Shown: positions 53,432-63,508, numbered from the stretch's first letter. The stretch is DNA of 64,000 bases from Colwellia psychrerythraea (GCA_002163005.1 MAAF01000076.1:25643-89642), one strand, 5' to 3'. Made by a program: numbers and translations. The notes: a model not told the origin generated them from the sequence alone.

Positions 53432-53974
53432 TTACAGTTTTCCTAAACTAAATTGACAGTTGGCACTTGAGAGAATCAACTCAGTGCCATTTTCAGTCAC
53501 TACTTCTTGCGCTATGTCTGCCCACTGGTAATACACGTTCCGATGCACTTTCGCTGTTAAGTTTCTACGCACCGTGACATACAATTCACCATTTTCAGTA
53601 ACAATTAATGGGTGCTCTGCATTGAGAATAAACTCGTCATCCAAGTTAGTACTAACTTGCATAATGTTGTTATTTTCATCCGACCAATGCCATTGAGTAA
53701 GCACAAAAGGGGCATCATCAACTTTTATTTTAACTTTCTCCACCGGTGTTACTAAGAAGTACTCATCAACATGTTGATTGACTTCTTTAATCAACACGGA
53801 AGCAAATAACTTTACCAAGGGTAAACGTTTAAAAATCCCGCCTTGATAAAACCAATCACCATTGGTTTTTATCTGTATATCAATCTCTCCACAATACGGG
53901 GGATCCCATGATTCCACCGGTGGCATTTTTGTGTGAGTTCCACCTAACTGAGTCGAAATTTTATCTAATGCCAT
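53432..53974 (-). CDS. DUF1285 family protein
   Basis: 180 aa from the ATG at 53974, with GGAGAAT 5 bp upstream; the longer frame to 54001 lacks one. Conserved DUF1285 features: PPVESWDPPYCGEIDIQI near the start, DGxWFYQGG-like GDWFYQGGIFKRLPLVKLFASVL, and YFLVTPVEKVKIKVDDAPF. No signal or membrane helix; cytosolic, function unknown. Convergent with moeB with only 22 bp between stop codons and no clear terminator. Confidence 0.85.
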   Translation of the reverse strand: MALDKISTQLGGTHTKMPPVESWDPPYCGEIDIQIKTNGDWFYQGGIFKRLPLVKLFASVLIKEVNQHVDEYFLVTPVEKVKIKVDDAPFVLTQWHWSDENNNIMQVSTNLDDEFILNAEHPLIVTENGELYVTVRRNLTAKVHRNVYYQWADIAQEVVTENGTELILSSANCQFSLGKL

Positions 53975-54165
53975 AATATTCTCCCTGATCAAACTCTTCA
54001 ATTTTTCAAATGCGATAAGGTAACTGTATTAAGCGATAAGTAAATTTGCTTATAACAATTATCATGCTAACTTAACACTTGATACATTTTTTTAACATTT
54101 ACTACCGCTAACGTATTACGATTTGTAGTAATTATCGTAAGTTATCTTACAAGGAAAGATCTTTT

Positions 54166-56325
54166 ATGTCACAAATCCTATCAAAGACTAAGCTAAGTTT
54201 ACTAGTCTCTTCTGCCCTGCTTATAGCAGCATGCAGTAATCAAAATAATGAAGTAACAAATGCCATGAAAGATATTACCGCTCCTATAGCTAAAAAAGTA
54301 CCTCATAAAATGGTTATTCATAATCATACTCGTGTCGATGATTATTACTGGATGCGTGACGATAGTCGTAAAAATCCAGAAGTTTTAGCGCATTTAGCCG
54401 CAGAAAATGATTATACCAAAGCACAGCTACAGCATACTGAAGCAATGCAAGAAAAGATCTTTCAAGAAATTAAGGCGCGTATTAAAAAAGACGATAGTTC
54501 AGTACCAACCAAAAAAGGTGATTTTTACTACGCGAGTCAAATGCAAGGTGAGAATGAATACCCTATTTACGTAAGATCATCTGACTTTTCAGGCAGTAAT
54601 CTTGAAGTATTACTTAACGTAAATGAGTTAGCCAAAGCACACGATTATTATCAAGTAAGTGGCTTAAGTGCTAGCCCAGATGGCAAGCTACTCGCTTACG
54701 GTGAAGATACAGTTAGTCGTCGAATTTATACCGTACAATTTAAAGATATCGCGGGTAATACGTTACTTGAAGACAAACTTGAAGGTACTAATGGTCGCAT
54801 TGTTTGGGGCAATGACAATAAAACGGTGTATTACATCAAAAAAGATCCACAAACCTTATTAGGTTACCAAGTATTTCGTCACACCCTAGGCACACCACAA
54901 GCGACGGATGAAATAGTCTATGAAGAAAGCAATAAAGCGTATTATACCGGCCTGACTAAATCTAAAGATGACAGCAGTGTCTTTATTTGGCACTCAAGTA
55001 CCGAAGCAAGCGGTGTTTCAGTAATTGATGCTGATAATGCCAAAGCAATGCCTAAAAAATTCATTGAGCGTGAAGAAGGTCATGAATATTCTATATCTAA
55101 AATGAATGACTGGTATTACATCAATACTAACTGGCAAGCGACTAACTTCCGTTTAATGAAGGTACATAAAAAGCACCTTGGTGATAAAACACAATGGCAA
55201 GATGTGATTCCAGCGAATGACGCAGTTAAGCTTGAAGATTATGAGTTATTCACTAATCACCTTGTTTATCAACAACGTGAGGATGGTATTAGCCGACTGA
55301 CTATTCAAGAATTATCAAGCGGAAAAAAACAACAGCTTAGTTTTAATGACACTGCATATACCTTATCGCTATACGGTAATAATGAATTAAAAAATAACAA
55401 ATTACGTCTTTACTACAGTAGTTTTACTACGCCGGGAACACATTACGATGTGGACTTAAATACTCTTGATAAAACGCAATTAAAACAAGTAAAAGTATTG
55501 GGTGATTTTGACAGCAGTAACTATGCCTCTGAGCGTATTTTTGTTAAAGCCCGTGACGGTAAAAAAGTACCGGTTTCTTTGGTTTACCGTAAAGATAAAT
55601 TCAAAAAAGATGGCACTAACCCATTATACCAATATGCCTATGGTTCATACGGACACACAATTGATCCCTCTTTTTCAGTGAGTAGATTAAGTCTATTAGA
55701 CCGTGGGTTTGTCTATGCTGTTGCGCATATCCGCGGCTCAGAAATGCTAGGACGCCCTTGGTATGAAGACGGTAAGAAGTTAACAAAAATGAACACATTT
55801 ACTGATTTCATTGATGTCACTAAAAACTTAACGACACAAGGTTACGGCGATAAAAAAAATGTCTTCGCTGTTGGCGGTAGTGCTGGTGGTTTGCTTATGG
55901 GCGCAGTTATTAATATGGCGCCAGAGCAATACAAAGGCATTGCCGCAGCAGTGCCTTTTGTTGATGTAGTAACCACTATGCTTGATGAAAGCATTCCCTT
56001 AACAACCAATGAGTTTAAAGAATGGGGTAACCCAAAAGAAAAAGCTTATTATGATTATATGTTGTCATATTCACCTTATGATCAAGTGAAAGCACAAGAC
56101 TACCCTAACATTCTCGTTACTACAGGGTTACATGACTCACAAGTACAGTACTTCGAGCCAATGAAATGGGTTGCTAAGTTACGTGATTATAAAACCGATG
56201 ATAACGTATTATTATTTAAAACGGATATGGAAGCTGGACACGGTGGCGCTTCGGGACGATTTAAACGCATTCATGACACAGCTTTACAATATAGCTTCTT
56301 CATTGACTTGCTTAATAAGCGTTAA
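54166..56325 (+). CDS. Prolyl oligopeptidase-family (oligopeptidase B-like) lipoprotein
   Basis: 719 aa. A signal with lipobox LLIAAC (Cys at about 23) places it in the envelope, unlike the cytosolic E. coli PtrB. The S9A N-terminus RVDDYYWMRDDSRKNPEVLAHL is followed by a seven-bladed propeller (about 90-430) and the alpha/beta hydrolase domain. The latter holds YGSYGHTIDPSF, the nucleophile elbow GGSAGGLLMG, and Asp/His of the triad in GLHDSQVQYFEP and EAGHGGASGR. Expected to cleave short peptides after basic residues, probably for nutrient peptides. Followed by a hairpin terminator. Confidence 0.92.
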   Translation: MSQILSKTKLSLLVSSALLIAACSNQNNEVTNAMKDITAPIAKKVPHKMVIHNHTRVDDYYWMRDDSRKNPEVLAHLAAENDYTKAQLQHTEAMQEKIFQEIKARIKKDDSSVPTKKGDFYYASQMQGENEYPIYVRSSDFSGSNLEVLLNVNELAKAHDYYQVSGLSASPDGKLLAYGEDTVSRRIYTVQFKDIAGNTLLEDKLEGTNGRIVWGNDNKTVYYIKKDPQTLLGYQVFRHTLGTPQATDEIVYEESNKAYYTGLTKSKDDSSVFIWHSSTEASGVSVIDADNAKAMPKKFIEREEGHEYSISKMNDWYYINTNWQATNFRLMKVHKKHLGDKTQWQDVIPANDAVKLEDYELFTNHLVYQQREDGISRLTIQELSSGKKQQLSFNDTAYTLSLYGNNELKNNKLRLYYSSFTTPGTHYDVDLNTLDKTQLKQVKVLGDFDSSNYASERIFVKARDGKKVPVSLVYRKDKFKKDGTNPLYQYAYGSYGHTIDPSFSVSRLSLLDRGFVYAVAHIRGSEMLGRPWYEDGKKLTKMNTFTDFIDVTKNLTTQGYGDKKNVFAVGGSAGGLLMGAVINMAPEQYKGIAAAVPFVDVVTTMLDESIPLTTNEFKEWGNPKEKAYYDYMLSYSPYDQVKAQDYPNILVTTGLHDSQVQYFEPMKWVAKLRDYKTDDNVLLFKTDMEAGHGGASGRFKRIHDTALQYSFFIDLLNKR

Positions 56326-56342
56326 TTAATACAGCTTTCCTA

Positions 56343-56383
56343 TATCCTCACCTGCCTGTAGTTGGGTGAGGATAATTCTCTTT
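56343..56383 (+). terminator. Intrinsic terminator of the oligopeptidase gene
   Basis: TATCCTCACC (56343-56352) pairs perfectly with GGTGAGGATA (56365-56374), followed by ATTCTCTTT. Confidence 0.75.
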
Positions 56384-56477
56384 AATACTTAGCCTTTCAA
56401 ATTTACCTTCCCCACACGATATCCTTACCATTCCCTTTACTAATGACATTCACGTTAATATTCTTTATATTGAGGCT

Positions 56478-56791
56478 AATACCAATTTGATTAAATTTCT
56501 TCCCTACTCAGAGCTACATTAGTAAGCTTAGAACAAACAAAATTTGTTAAACATAGTTATTCTATATTTCATTAATTTTTTGATGTTACCAGTTTACTAA
56601 TGAGCTCCCAAGGGCGAGTTTAAAAGGCTTATATACGGCGTTATTGATTTTGATAAGGACGCTGCATGGATGCAGCTTATTAGAGAATGCAGGAGCATAT
56701 TCTCCTGAATAACCATTATCTACAATCAATGCCTTGCCTATAAGCCTTTTAATTCTTGCTGAGTGGGAAAGAACTTAATCAACTTGGTATA
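56478..56791. repeat. Dispersed structured element, copy C (314 bp, reverse orientation)
   Basis: Reverse complement of the copy-B type. Ends AATACCAATTTGATTAAA (from 56478) and the mirror TTAATCAACTTGGTATA to 56791. Stem 1 is perfect over 14 bp: TTAAAAGGCTTATA (56620-56633) with 56739-56752. Stem 2 pairs 56512-56525 with 56594-56606 (one-base bulge) and holds ATAG-TTATT-CTAT in its tip. Compared with B it carries about 47 extra bp inside stem 1 (56660-56708), made of two small palindromes: GCTGCAT-GG-ATGCAGC and GGAGCATATTCTCC. It accounts for most of the 480-bp gap before the solute-binding gene. Confidence 0.88.
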
Positions 56792-56805
56792 ACTAAGGAC
56801 TACCC

Positions 56806-57546
56806 ATGTATGTGTCAATGAAGACTTTCCTCCAAGTATTTTTTATAAGTATGTTCTGCATCAGTCATCAAAGTTTTGCTGACCATAGCCCTCAGACTCT
56901 ACAAGTGAGAACCATTGCAATTGCGCCTTATGGTATAGATGATTCAGGCGAGCTTAGTGGTATCTACTATGATCTAACTCATTCATTACTCGTCAAAAGT
57001 GGCTTAGCGGCCGAACACCATATATTCCCCTATGGCCGGATAATACATGAACTTAAATTGGGTAAAACAGATCTCACTATCATGTTTAAATATAAAGAGC
57101 TCGCCAATTACGTTGATTACATTCACCCACTTCCTGCTTTAAGAAATGTTGTTATTGGTCGCTATGGACATGACTATCAGAGTATTACCCAGTTAGAAGG
57201 TCTGAACATTGCTTATCTAAATGGCGCAAAATTTAGCGATGAGGTAGATAACAACCCTAAGATTCACAAACAAATGGTTGTAGATTTTCATCAGGGATTA
57301 TTGATGTTAAAAAAAGAGCGTGTTGACGCAATCATAGGGCCAATGAAGCCAATTATCAGTGCTGCCAAGCTTTTAGATCTTAACGAAGATTTCTTTGGTA
57401 AACCTCTCATTGTTTCTGAACGCACCCCTTGGTTACAACTATCTAAACAGAGCAACGGTCATGTTTCCGCCGAAAAGTTAAAGGCGATATTCAGTAAAAT
57501 GATAACTCAAGGAGCATTAGACAATATTCAAAAAAAGTACCAATAA
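56806..57546 (+). CDS. Periplasmic solute-binding protein (family 3 type)
   Basis: 246 aa. A signal peptide (about 1-25, cleaved near SFADHS) precedes a type II periplasmic binding fold: RTIAIAPYGIDDSGELSGIYYDLTHSLL, GRIIHELKLGKTDLTIMFKY, DAIIGPMKPIISAAKLL. No ABC permease genes are nearby, so it may be a stand-alone sensor-like or orphan binding protein; such orphans are common in Alteromonadales. The ATG is 14 bp from the right end of repeat copy C, so its promoter probably lies in the repeat. AAGGA precedes the start. Confidence 0.8.
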   Translation: MYVSMKTFLQVFFISMFCISHQSFADHSPQTLQVRTIAIAPYGIDDSGELSGIYYDLTHSLLVKSGLAAEHHIFPYGRIIHELKLGKTDLTIMFKYKELANYVDYIHPLPALRNVVIGRYGHDYQSITQLEGLNIAYLNGAKFSDEVDNNPKIHKQMVVDFHQGLLMLKKERVDAIIGPMKPIISAAKLLDLNEDFFGKPLIVSERTPWLQLSKQSNGHVSAEKLKAIFSKMITQGALDNIQKKYQ

Positions 57547-57688
57547 AACTTTCCTTACATTGATTAGTCCTTATCCGAAATGACAATCCCATTTACAGTG
57601 TAAACTTATGTAATGCGGCTATTATCATCAAGTATCTTTGATTACACTATAGCCATGAGTTATTTTTTTAACATGAGTTAATCACTTT

Positions 57689-59086
57689 ATGACACGTCGA
57701 TTTCGACTACTACTTCCATTATTCTCAAGCCTATTATTATTATTAGCTTGTAGTAGCACTTCACAAGTAGATGAAAAACTAAAAGACTTGCCCCTTCCCC
57801 AAAACTGGCAAGACAGCAAAAAAGCCTTGGCCGTTGAACATAATTGGTTATCTGAACTTGATAACGTACAAGTTCATCAATTAGTAAAAAAGGCATTAGC
57901 GGCTAACCATCAATTTGCCATGCAAGCTTATTCACTGGAAATAGCAAAACAGCAACTTATTATTTCGGGTAGCCAACTTTGGCCTGAGCTTGACTTAGCA
58001 TTTCGTAGTGGCCGTAATAAAGACAATCAAACCGATAGTTATTCAAACAGTAACTCAGTTAACTTGAATTTAAGCTATGAAGTGGATATTTGGGGCAAGT
58101 TATCTGACGCCGATCGCATGACTAATTATAACTACCTTGCACAAAAAGCGACTTTTGAGCAATACAAACAGCAACTCGTGGTGAATGTGATAACAATCTG
58201 GTTTCGCGTAATTGAAGCCGAAAAGCTGCTAACCCTTTATCGCAGTAGAGTCGAAAACTCCCAGCAGAATTTAGCCATCATTGAAGCGGGCTATAATTCA
58301 GGATTAACTGCTGCACTTGATGTCTATTTAACGCGTAACGATTTGAACAACGAGCTAACAAGAGTATCGGAGCAAGAAACCGAGAAAACTAAACTAATTA
58401 GACAGCTGGAGCGCCTAATTGGTGAATATCCGAAAGGCGAACTTTTAGTAAATGCTAACTTACCATTACTCACCACAGACATTCCTGTTGGATTGCCGTC
58501 AGAATTAATCAGCAGAAAACCCGAATTAAAAGCCAGTTGGTATCAATTAATATCGCAAGATGCCAGTTTAGCTTATGCTCATAAACAACGTTTTCCTAGC
58601 ATTGTATTGTCAGGTTCAGTCGGTGACTCTAATGCAGATATTGGTGATTTACTTTCTGGCTCTTCATTAGCATGGTCATTACTGGGCAGTATTTCAGCGC
58701 CTATTTTTAATGCTGGCCGTCTTAAAGCCAGTGAAGAGAAAGCCCGTATAGAACTTAAACAAGCTGAACAGTTATACCTTGATACTTTATACAATGCGTT
58801 TAACGACGTTGAAAATGCGATCACCACAGAAAAGAACTTAAAGAACAGTTATTACACCATGTTGGCTGCACAAGAAAATGCAAAAATTGCCGCCACTTTA
58901 TCGTTCGAACAATATCAAAGTGGTTTAGTTACCTATACCACAGTGCTTGATGCGCAAAAGCGTTCTTTTGAAGCACAAACAACGTTAATTAAAATTAAAA
59001 ACCAGCTCATTGCCAATCGAGTCAATTTACATCTTTCCTTAGGTGGCGACTTCACCACACCGTCACTTGAAAATAAGGCCGAATAA
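57689..59086 (+). CDS. Outer-membrane efflux lipoprotein (TolC/NodT family)
   Basis: 465 aa. The signal ends in a lipobox LLLLAC (Cys at about 21), typical of NodT-type channels. Two TolC-like repeats: about 60-250 with LSYEVDIWGKLSDADRMTNYN, and about 270-450 with LLGSISAPIFNAGRLKASEEKARIELKQAEQLYLDTLYNAFNDVENAI (read as segments). It forms the exit duct for the adaptor/permease pair encoded directly downstream, 2 bp before the adaptor ATG. Confidence 0.92.
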   Translation: MTRRFRLLLPLFSSLLLLLACSSTSQVDEKLKDLPLPQNWQDSKKALAVEHNWLSELDNVQVHQLVKKALAANHQFAMQAYSLEIAKQQLIISGSQLWPELDLAFRSGRNKDNQTDSYSNSNSVNLNLSYEVDIWGKLSDADRMTNYNYLAQKATFEQYKQQLVVNVITIWFRVIEAEKLLTLYRSRVENSQQNLAIIEAGYNSGLTAALDVYLTRNDLNNELTRVSEQETEKTKLIRQLERLIGEYPKGELLVNANLPLLTTDIPVGLPSELISRKPELKASWYQLISQDASLAYAHKQRFPSIVLSGSVGDSNADIGDLLSGSSLAWSLLGSISAPIFNAGRLKASEEKARIELKQAEQLYLDTLYNAFNDVENAITTEKNLKNSYYTMLAAQENAKIAATLSFEQYQSGLVTYTTVLDAQKRSFEAQTTLIKIKNQLIANRVNLHLSLGGDFTTPSLENKAE

Positions 59087-59088
59087 CC

Positions 59089-60381
59089 ATGTCTCTCATC
59101 ATTGAAAATAAAAGTCCAAAATATAAAAAAATACTCTTACCGGTCATTATCATCATCGCCACCCTAATATTAATGATGGTTATTTTTAAAAATCCACCAA
59201 CAACTAACCGTGGTAAGCCTTCAAAAGCACCACAGATGACAGTGGAAACCACTACATTAGCACCTCAAACCTATCAAGTGATGGTGCAAAGTTTTGGCAC
59301 GGTTAAGCCAAGAACTCAAAGCGTGTTGTTTGCTCAAGTTTCAGGACAAATTAATTATGTTAGTAAGCAATTTAGAGCAGGTGGATTCTTTGAGCAAGAC
59401 GATATTTTAATTCAACTTGATGACAGGGATCATCGTGCTGAAGTTAACATTGCACAAGCAAGTCTAATGTCAGCCAAGCAAGTTTTACAGGAAGAAGACG
59501 CACGTGTTAAGCAAGCAAAAGCAGACTGGAAGAGACTTGGCAATGGTAAAGCGCCTAATGCATTAGTATTACGCCAGCCACAGTTTGAAGCAGCAAAAGC
59601 GCAAGTACTTTCCGCAGAAGCCCAACTGGATAAAGTCAAGTTATCACTTGAACGGACAAAAATTGTCGCACCTTACGCTGGCCGTATCTTAAAGAAAAAT
59701 GTTGATATTGGTCAGGTAATTTCAAGTAACACCCAGTTAGCAGATATTTTTGCTGTTGATTATGTGGAGATTCGTCTACCAATCAAAAACAAAGACTTAC
59801 CACTAATGAAATTACCTGAAGAGTATCGTAATGCTCATCAACAATTTGAGGCGAGCAATAATAATAGTGACGATGCCAACAGTGACTCATTGGTCAGTAA
59901 TGTGATTATTTCATCTGACTTAATGGGAGAACAAGTATGGCAAGGAAAAATTGTTCGCACCGAAAGTGCTATCGATGAAATATCACAGCAACTTTATGTG
60001 GTAGCACAAATTATTCGCCCATACGATGGTGAGTATAATCAAGGTGCGCAAATAAAAATGGGCCAATATGTTACTGCGGAAATTACCGGCCGAGAAGTTG
60101 ACAATGCCCTAGTGATACCTAGCAGTGCCATTTATCAAGGCAGCTATGTGTATATAGTTGAAGACGGCCTATTGATGCGTAAAGAGATTAAATTAGGTTG
60201 GCAAAACGGTACTGAATCTATCGTCACTCAAGGATTAATAGCTGGTGATGAATTAGTATTAACTTCATTAGGACAAGTCAGTTCGGGCACACCCGTTGCC
60301 ATTGCCAGCCAAGTGCCTAGTTTGAACGCGAAAAAAGCAAAAAAAGCGACTACAACGCCTATTACAAAGGTGAATAACTAA
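59089..60381 (+). CDS. RND periplasmic adaptor (membrane fusion protein)
   Basis: 430 aa. One N-terminal membrane anchor (about 14-34). Lipoyl-type halves VLFAQVSGQINYVSKQFRAGGFFEQDDILIQLD and IVAPYAGRILKKNVDIGQVI flank an alpha-hairpin (about 120-185, rich in Lys/Gln/Ala). The beta-barrel and membrane-proximal domain follow (NALVIPSSAIYQGSYVYIVEDG). A Lys/Thr-rich tail ends it. Second gene of the tripartite operon; its TAA overlaps the permease ATG (TAATG). Confidence 0.92.
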   Translation: MSLIIENKSPKYKKILLPVIIIIATLILMMVIFKNPPTTNRGKPSKAPQMTVETTTLAPQTYQVMVQSFGTVKPRTQSVLFAQVSGQINYVSKQFRAGGFFEQDDILIQLDDRDHRAEVNIAQASLMSAKQVLQEEDARVKQAKADWKRLGNGKAPNALVLRQPQFEAAKAQVLSAEAQLDKVKLSLERTKIVAPYAGRILKKNVDIGQVISSNTQLADIFAVDYVEIRLPIKNKDLPLMKLPEEYRNAHQQFEASNNNSDDANSDSLVSNVIISSDLMGEQVWQGKIVRTESAIDEISQQLYVVAQIIRPYDGEYNQGAQIKMGQYVTAEITGREVDNALVIPSSAIYQGSYVYIVEDGLLMRKEIKLGWQNGTESIVTQGLIAGDELVLTSLGQVSSGTPVAIASQVPSLNAKKAKKATTTPITKVNN

Positions 60382-63300
60382 TGATTGCTTGGTTTGCACG
60401 AAATCATGTTGCCGCAAACTTACTATTAATTACCATTTTAATAGCCGGTTTATTTAGTTTATCTAATCGCATCCCGCTAGAAGTATTCCCCTCTTTTGCC
60501 ACTGATCGCATTAACGTTAATGTGTCATTACGTGGTGCAACTCCAGAGGATGTTGAAAAGAGTATATCTATCCGCATAGAAGAGGCCGTGCAAGATTTAG
60601 AAGGCGTCAAACAAATAGCTAGCCGCTCTCAAGAAGGCTCTTCTGCTGTCAATATTGAAGTTGAGTCAGGCTACGATCCACGCGAGATGCTCGCTGATAT
60701 AAAAAGCCGCGTAGACGAAATAAATACTTTTCCCGCCGACGCAGAAAAACCGGTAGTGTCTTTAGCAACACGTAAACGAGAGGTAATTGCCGTTACAATT
60801 GCCAGTATATATAGTGAAAAAGAAACCCGTGAATACGCTGAAAAAGTCAGAGATGATTTATTAAAAATCCCCGCAATTACCCAAGTGGAACTGAGTGGTG
60901 TACGCGACTATGAAATATCGATTGAAGTACCACAAGATAAATTACGTCAATATGGTTTAACCATCGCACAAATATCTTCAGCCATATCTGATTCAAGTAC
61001 AGATATCTCTGCTGGTAATTTAAAAACCAAAGGTGGCGATATTTTATTGCGCTCAAAAGGCCAAGCCTATCGCAAAGACGAGTTTGAAAAAATAGCCATT
61101 AAAACTAACGTTGATGGTTCTATCATTCGCCTAAGTGACATCGCCATTATTAAAGATGACTTTGAAGAAACGCCAGTCCGCACGCGTTTTAACGGTAAAC
61201 AAGCCGCTTTTATTGACGTTTACCGAATCGGCCAACAAAGCGCCATTGACGTTGCAGAGGCAGTGAGAACCTATATTAACGACCAACAAAGTACATTGCC
61301 TGTTGGTGTTGAATTAAGTTTTTGGGATGACGATTCTCAAATTGTTAAAAACCGCATTGCTACGCTGACAACGAGTGCCTTGCAAGGTGGTATTTTAGTG
61401 TTAGCATTATTAAGCTTATTCCTCAGACCCTCTATTGCCTTTTGGGTGTTTATTGGCATTCCCATTTCTTTTATGGGCGCCTTTATCATGATGCCGGTGT
61501 TTGGAGTCACGTTAAATGTCATGAGCTTATTTGGCTTCATCTTGGTATTAGGTATTGTGGTAGACGATGCCATTGTTACCGGTGAAAATATTTATACTCA
61601 TTTAAAAACCTCTGAGTCGGGTGAAATGGCAGCCATTCGTGGCACCGAAGAAGTAGCAACACCGGTGACCTTTGGTGTGTTAACAACCATAGCCGCCTTT
61701 CTGCCCCTTGCCTTTATCGAGGGTAATCGAGGTGCATTATTTGCACAAATTCCAGTGATCGTTATTCCGGTATTGATATTCTCTTTAATAGAGTCAAAAT
61801 TCGTTTTACCTTCTCACTTAAAACACTTAAAACTGCGTTCAGAAAAAGCAAAACAATCAAAATTTAGTCAACTGCAACAATCCTTTGCCGATGGTTTCGA
61901 ACGAGCGATCATCCGCTTTTATCAGCCCTTATTAAAACGTGCCATCAGTAACAAGGCCACGACCTTAGTTGGTTTTGTCGGCGTTTTCTTGGTTATTCTT
62001 GCCCTTATTATGAGTGGCTGGACTAAGTTTATATTCTTCCCGCGGATCCCAAGTGAAACCGTAAGAGCTACGTTAACCTTGCCCGCTGGTACACCTTTTG
62101 AAGTGACCAATAAACATATTATTAAAATGGCCGAAAAAGCTGAGCAGCTAAAACAGAAGTATATCGAGCCTTCAACCAACAGCAGTGTCATTATCAATAT
62201 ATTAGCGACAACCGGTGGTCGTGGTGGCGCATCAGATAAGGGCAGTGTTCGTTTTGAAATCACTCCACCAGAATCGCGTGAGTTGGCCATAACTTCTCGT
62301 GAATTAGTCCGTGAATGGCGTAATTTAATTGGACCAATTCCTGGCGCTGAAAGCATTACCTTTAGAGCTGAAATAGGTCGTTCATCAGATCCGATTCATG
62401 TGCAATTTAAAGCAAGTTCACTAGACACATTAAAGGAAGTCACCGATAAAGTGAAAGTGCGATTAGCCACCTACCCTACGGTTTTTGATATTGCAGATAG
62501 TTTATCTAATGGTAAAGAAGAACTGCAAATTGAATTAACCGAGCAAGGTAAAGCTTTGGGGTTAACCCGTATCAGCATTTCAAACCAAGTAAGACGCTCT
62601 TTCTTTGGTTCACAGGTACAACGGATTCAACGCGGTAGAGATGATGTTCGGGTAATGGTGCGCTTACCAATAGATGAACGCCGTACTATAGCTGATTTGG
62701 AGGACATTCTAGTTATTACGCCTTCAGGTGGCTCAGTACCGTTATCTCACGTCGCTAAGCTTATCCCTGGTAAAAGTCCGTCCACTATTTCAAGAATTGA
62801 TCGCTACCGCACAGCCAATGTCAGTGCCGATGTTGAAAAATCAAATACCAACATGACGGTACTGCAAGCTGATTTAAAAGAGTATTTAGATGAGTTAATG
62901 GTGCAATACCCAGGGGTTAATCATTCCCTTGAAGGGGAAGCTAAAGAACAACGAGAATCTTTTGGTTCGCTCGGATGGGCACTAGTATTTGTATTTTTTA
63001 TTATCTACGCACTATTGGCTATCCCTTTTAAGTCCTATATACAGCCCATCATCGTGATGAGCATAATCCCTTTTGGCATGATCGGCGCTGTTATTGGTCA
63101 TTGGATTATGGGTATGGAATTGACCATCATGAGCTTACTAGGCATGTTGGCTCTCATAGGTGTTGTAGTAAATGACTCACTAGTATTGGTAGATTTTATC
63201 AATAAAAAACGCAATGAAGGTGGAGAACTAATGGAAGCCGTGTTAACCGCGGGTGCTGCTCGATTTAGACCGGTAATGTTAACCAGTTTGACCACCTTTA

Positions 63301-63506
63301 TTGGTTTAATGCCATTACTGTTTGAACAATCTACACAGGCGCAATTTTTAATACCTATGGCGGTATCATTAGGTTTTGGTATTTTATTCGCTACCTTCAT
63401 CACTTTGATATTAGTGCCGGTAAATTATTTAATTGTCGAGCGTTTGAAGAGCTTATTCTCTTCACAGTCACCTAACGACCAACAAAATATAGCGGTGCAA
63501 GCTTAG
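60381..63506 (+). CDS. RND efflux transporter permease
   Basis: 1041 aa, 12 helices and two periplasmic loops. TM4 reads GIVVDDAIVTGENIY with both relay aspartates, unlike the other RND pump in this window. TM10 reads GVVVNDSLVLVDF, Asn where AcrB has Lys940. Pore-domain start RIPLEVFPSFATDRINVNVSLRG. The sequence FFPRIPSETVRATLTLPAGTPFE places it with the AcrB-like multidrug group rather than heavy-metal CusA. It forms a complete OMF-MFP-RND system with the two genes upstream; substrate unknown. Confidence 0.93.
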   Translation: MIAWFARNHVAANLLLITILIAGLFSLSNRIPLEVFPSFATDRINVNVSLRGATPEDVEKSISIRIEEAVQDLEGVKQIASRSQEGSSAVNIEVESGYDPREMLADIKSRVDEINTFPADAEKPVVSLATRKREVIAVTIASIYSEKETREYAEKVRDDLLKIPAITQVELSGVRDYEISIEVPQDKLRQYGLTIAQISSAISDSSTDISAGNLKTKGGDILLRSKGQAYRKDEFEKIAIKTNVDGSIIRLSDIAIIKDDFEETPVRTRFNGKQAAFIDVYRIGQQSAIDVAEAVRTYINDQQSTLPVGVELSFWDDDSQIVKNRIATLTTSALQGGILVLALLSLFLRPSIAFWVFIGIPISFMGAFIMMPVFGVTLNVMSLFGFILVLGIVVDDAIVTGENIYTHLKTSESGEMAAIRGTEEVATPVTFGVLTTIAAFLPLAFIEGNRGALFAQIPVIVIPVLIFSLIESKFVLPSHLKHLKLRSEKAKQSKFSQLQQSFADGFERAIIRFYQPLLKRAISNKATTLVGFVGVFLVILALIMSGWTKFIFFPRIPSETVRATLTLPAGTPFEVTNKHIIKMAEKAEQLKQKYIEPSTNSSVIINILATTGGRGGASDKGSVRFEITPPESRELAITSRELVREWRNLIGPIPGAESITFRAEIGRSSDPIHVQFKASSLDTLKEVTDKVKVRLATYPTVFDIADSLSNGKEELQIELTEQGKALGLTRISISNQVRRSFFGSQVQRIQRGRDDVRVMVRLPIDERRTIADLEDILVITPSGGSVPLSHVAKLIPGKSPSTISRIDRYRTANVSADVEKSNTNMTVLQADLKEYLDELMVQYPGVNHSLEGEAKEQRESFGSLGWALVFVFFIIYALLAIPFKSYIQPIIVMSIIPFGMIGAVIGHWIMGMELTIMSLLGMLALIGVVVNDSLVLVDFINKKRNEGGELMEAVLTAGAARFRPVMLTSLTTFIGLMPLLFEQSTQAQFLIPMAVSLGFGILFATFITLILVPVNYLIVERLKSLFSSQSPNDQQNIAVQA

Positions 63507-63508
63507 AC

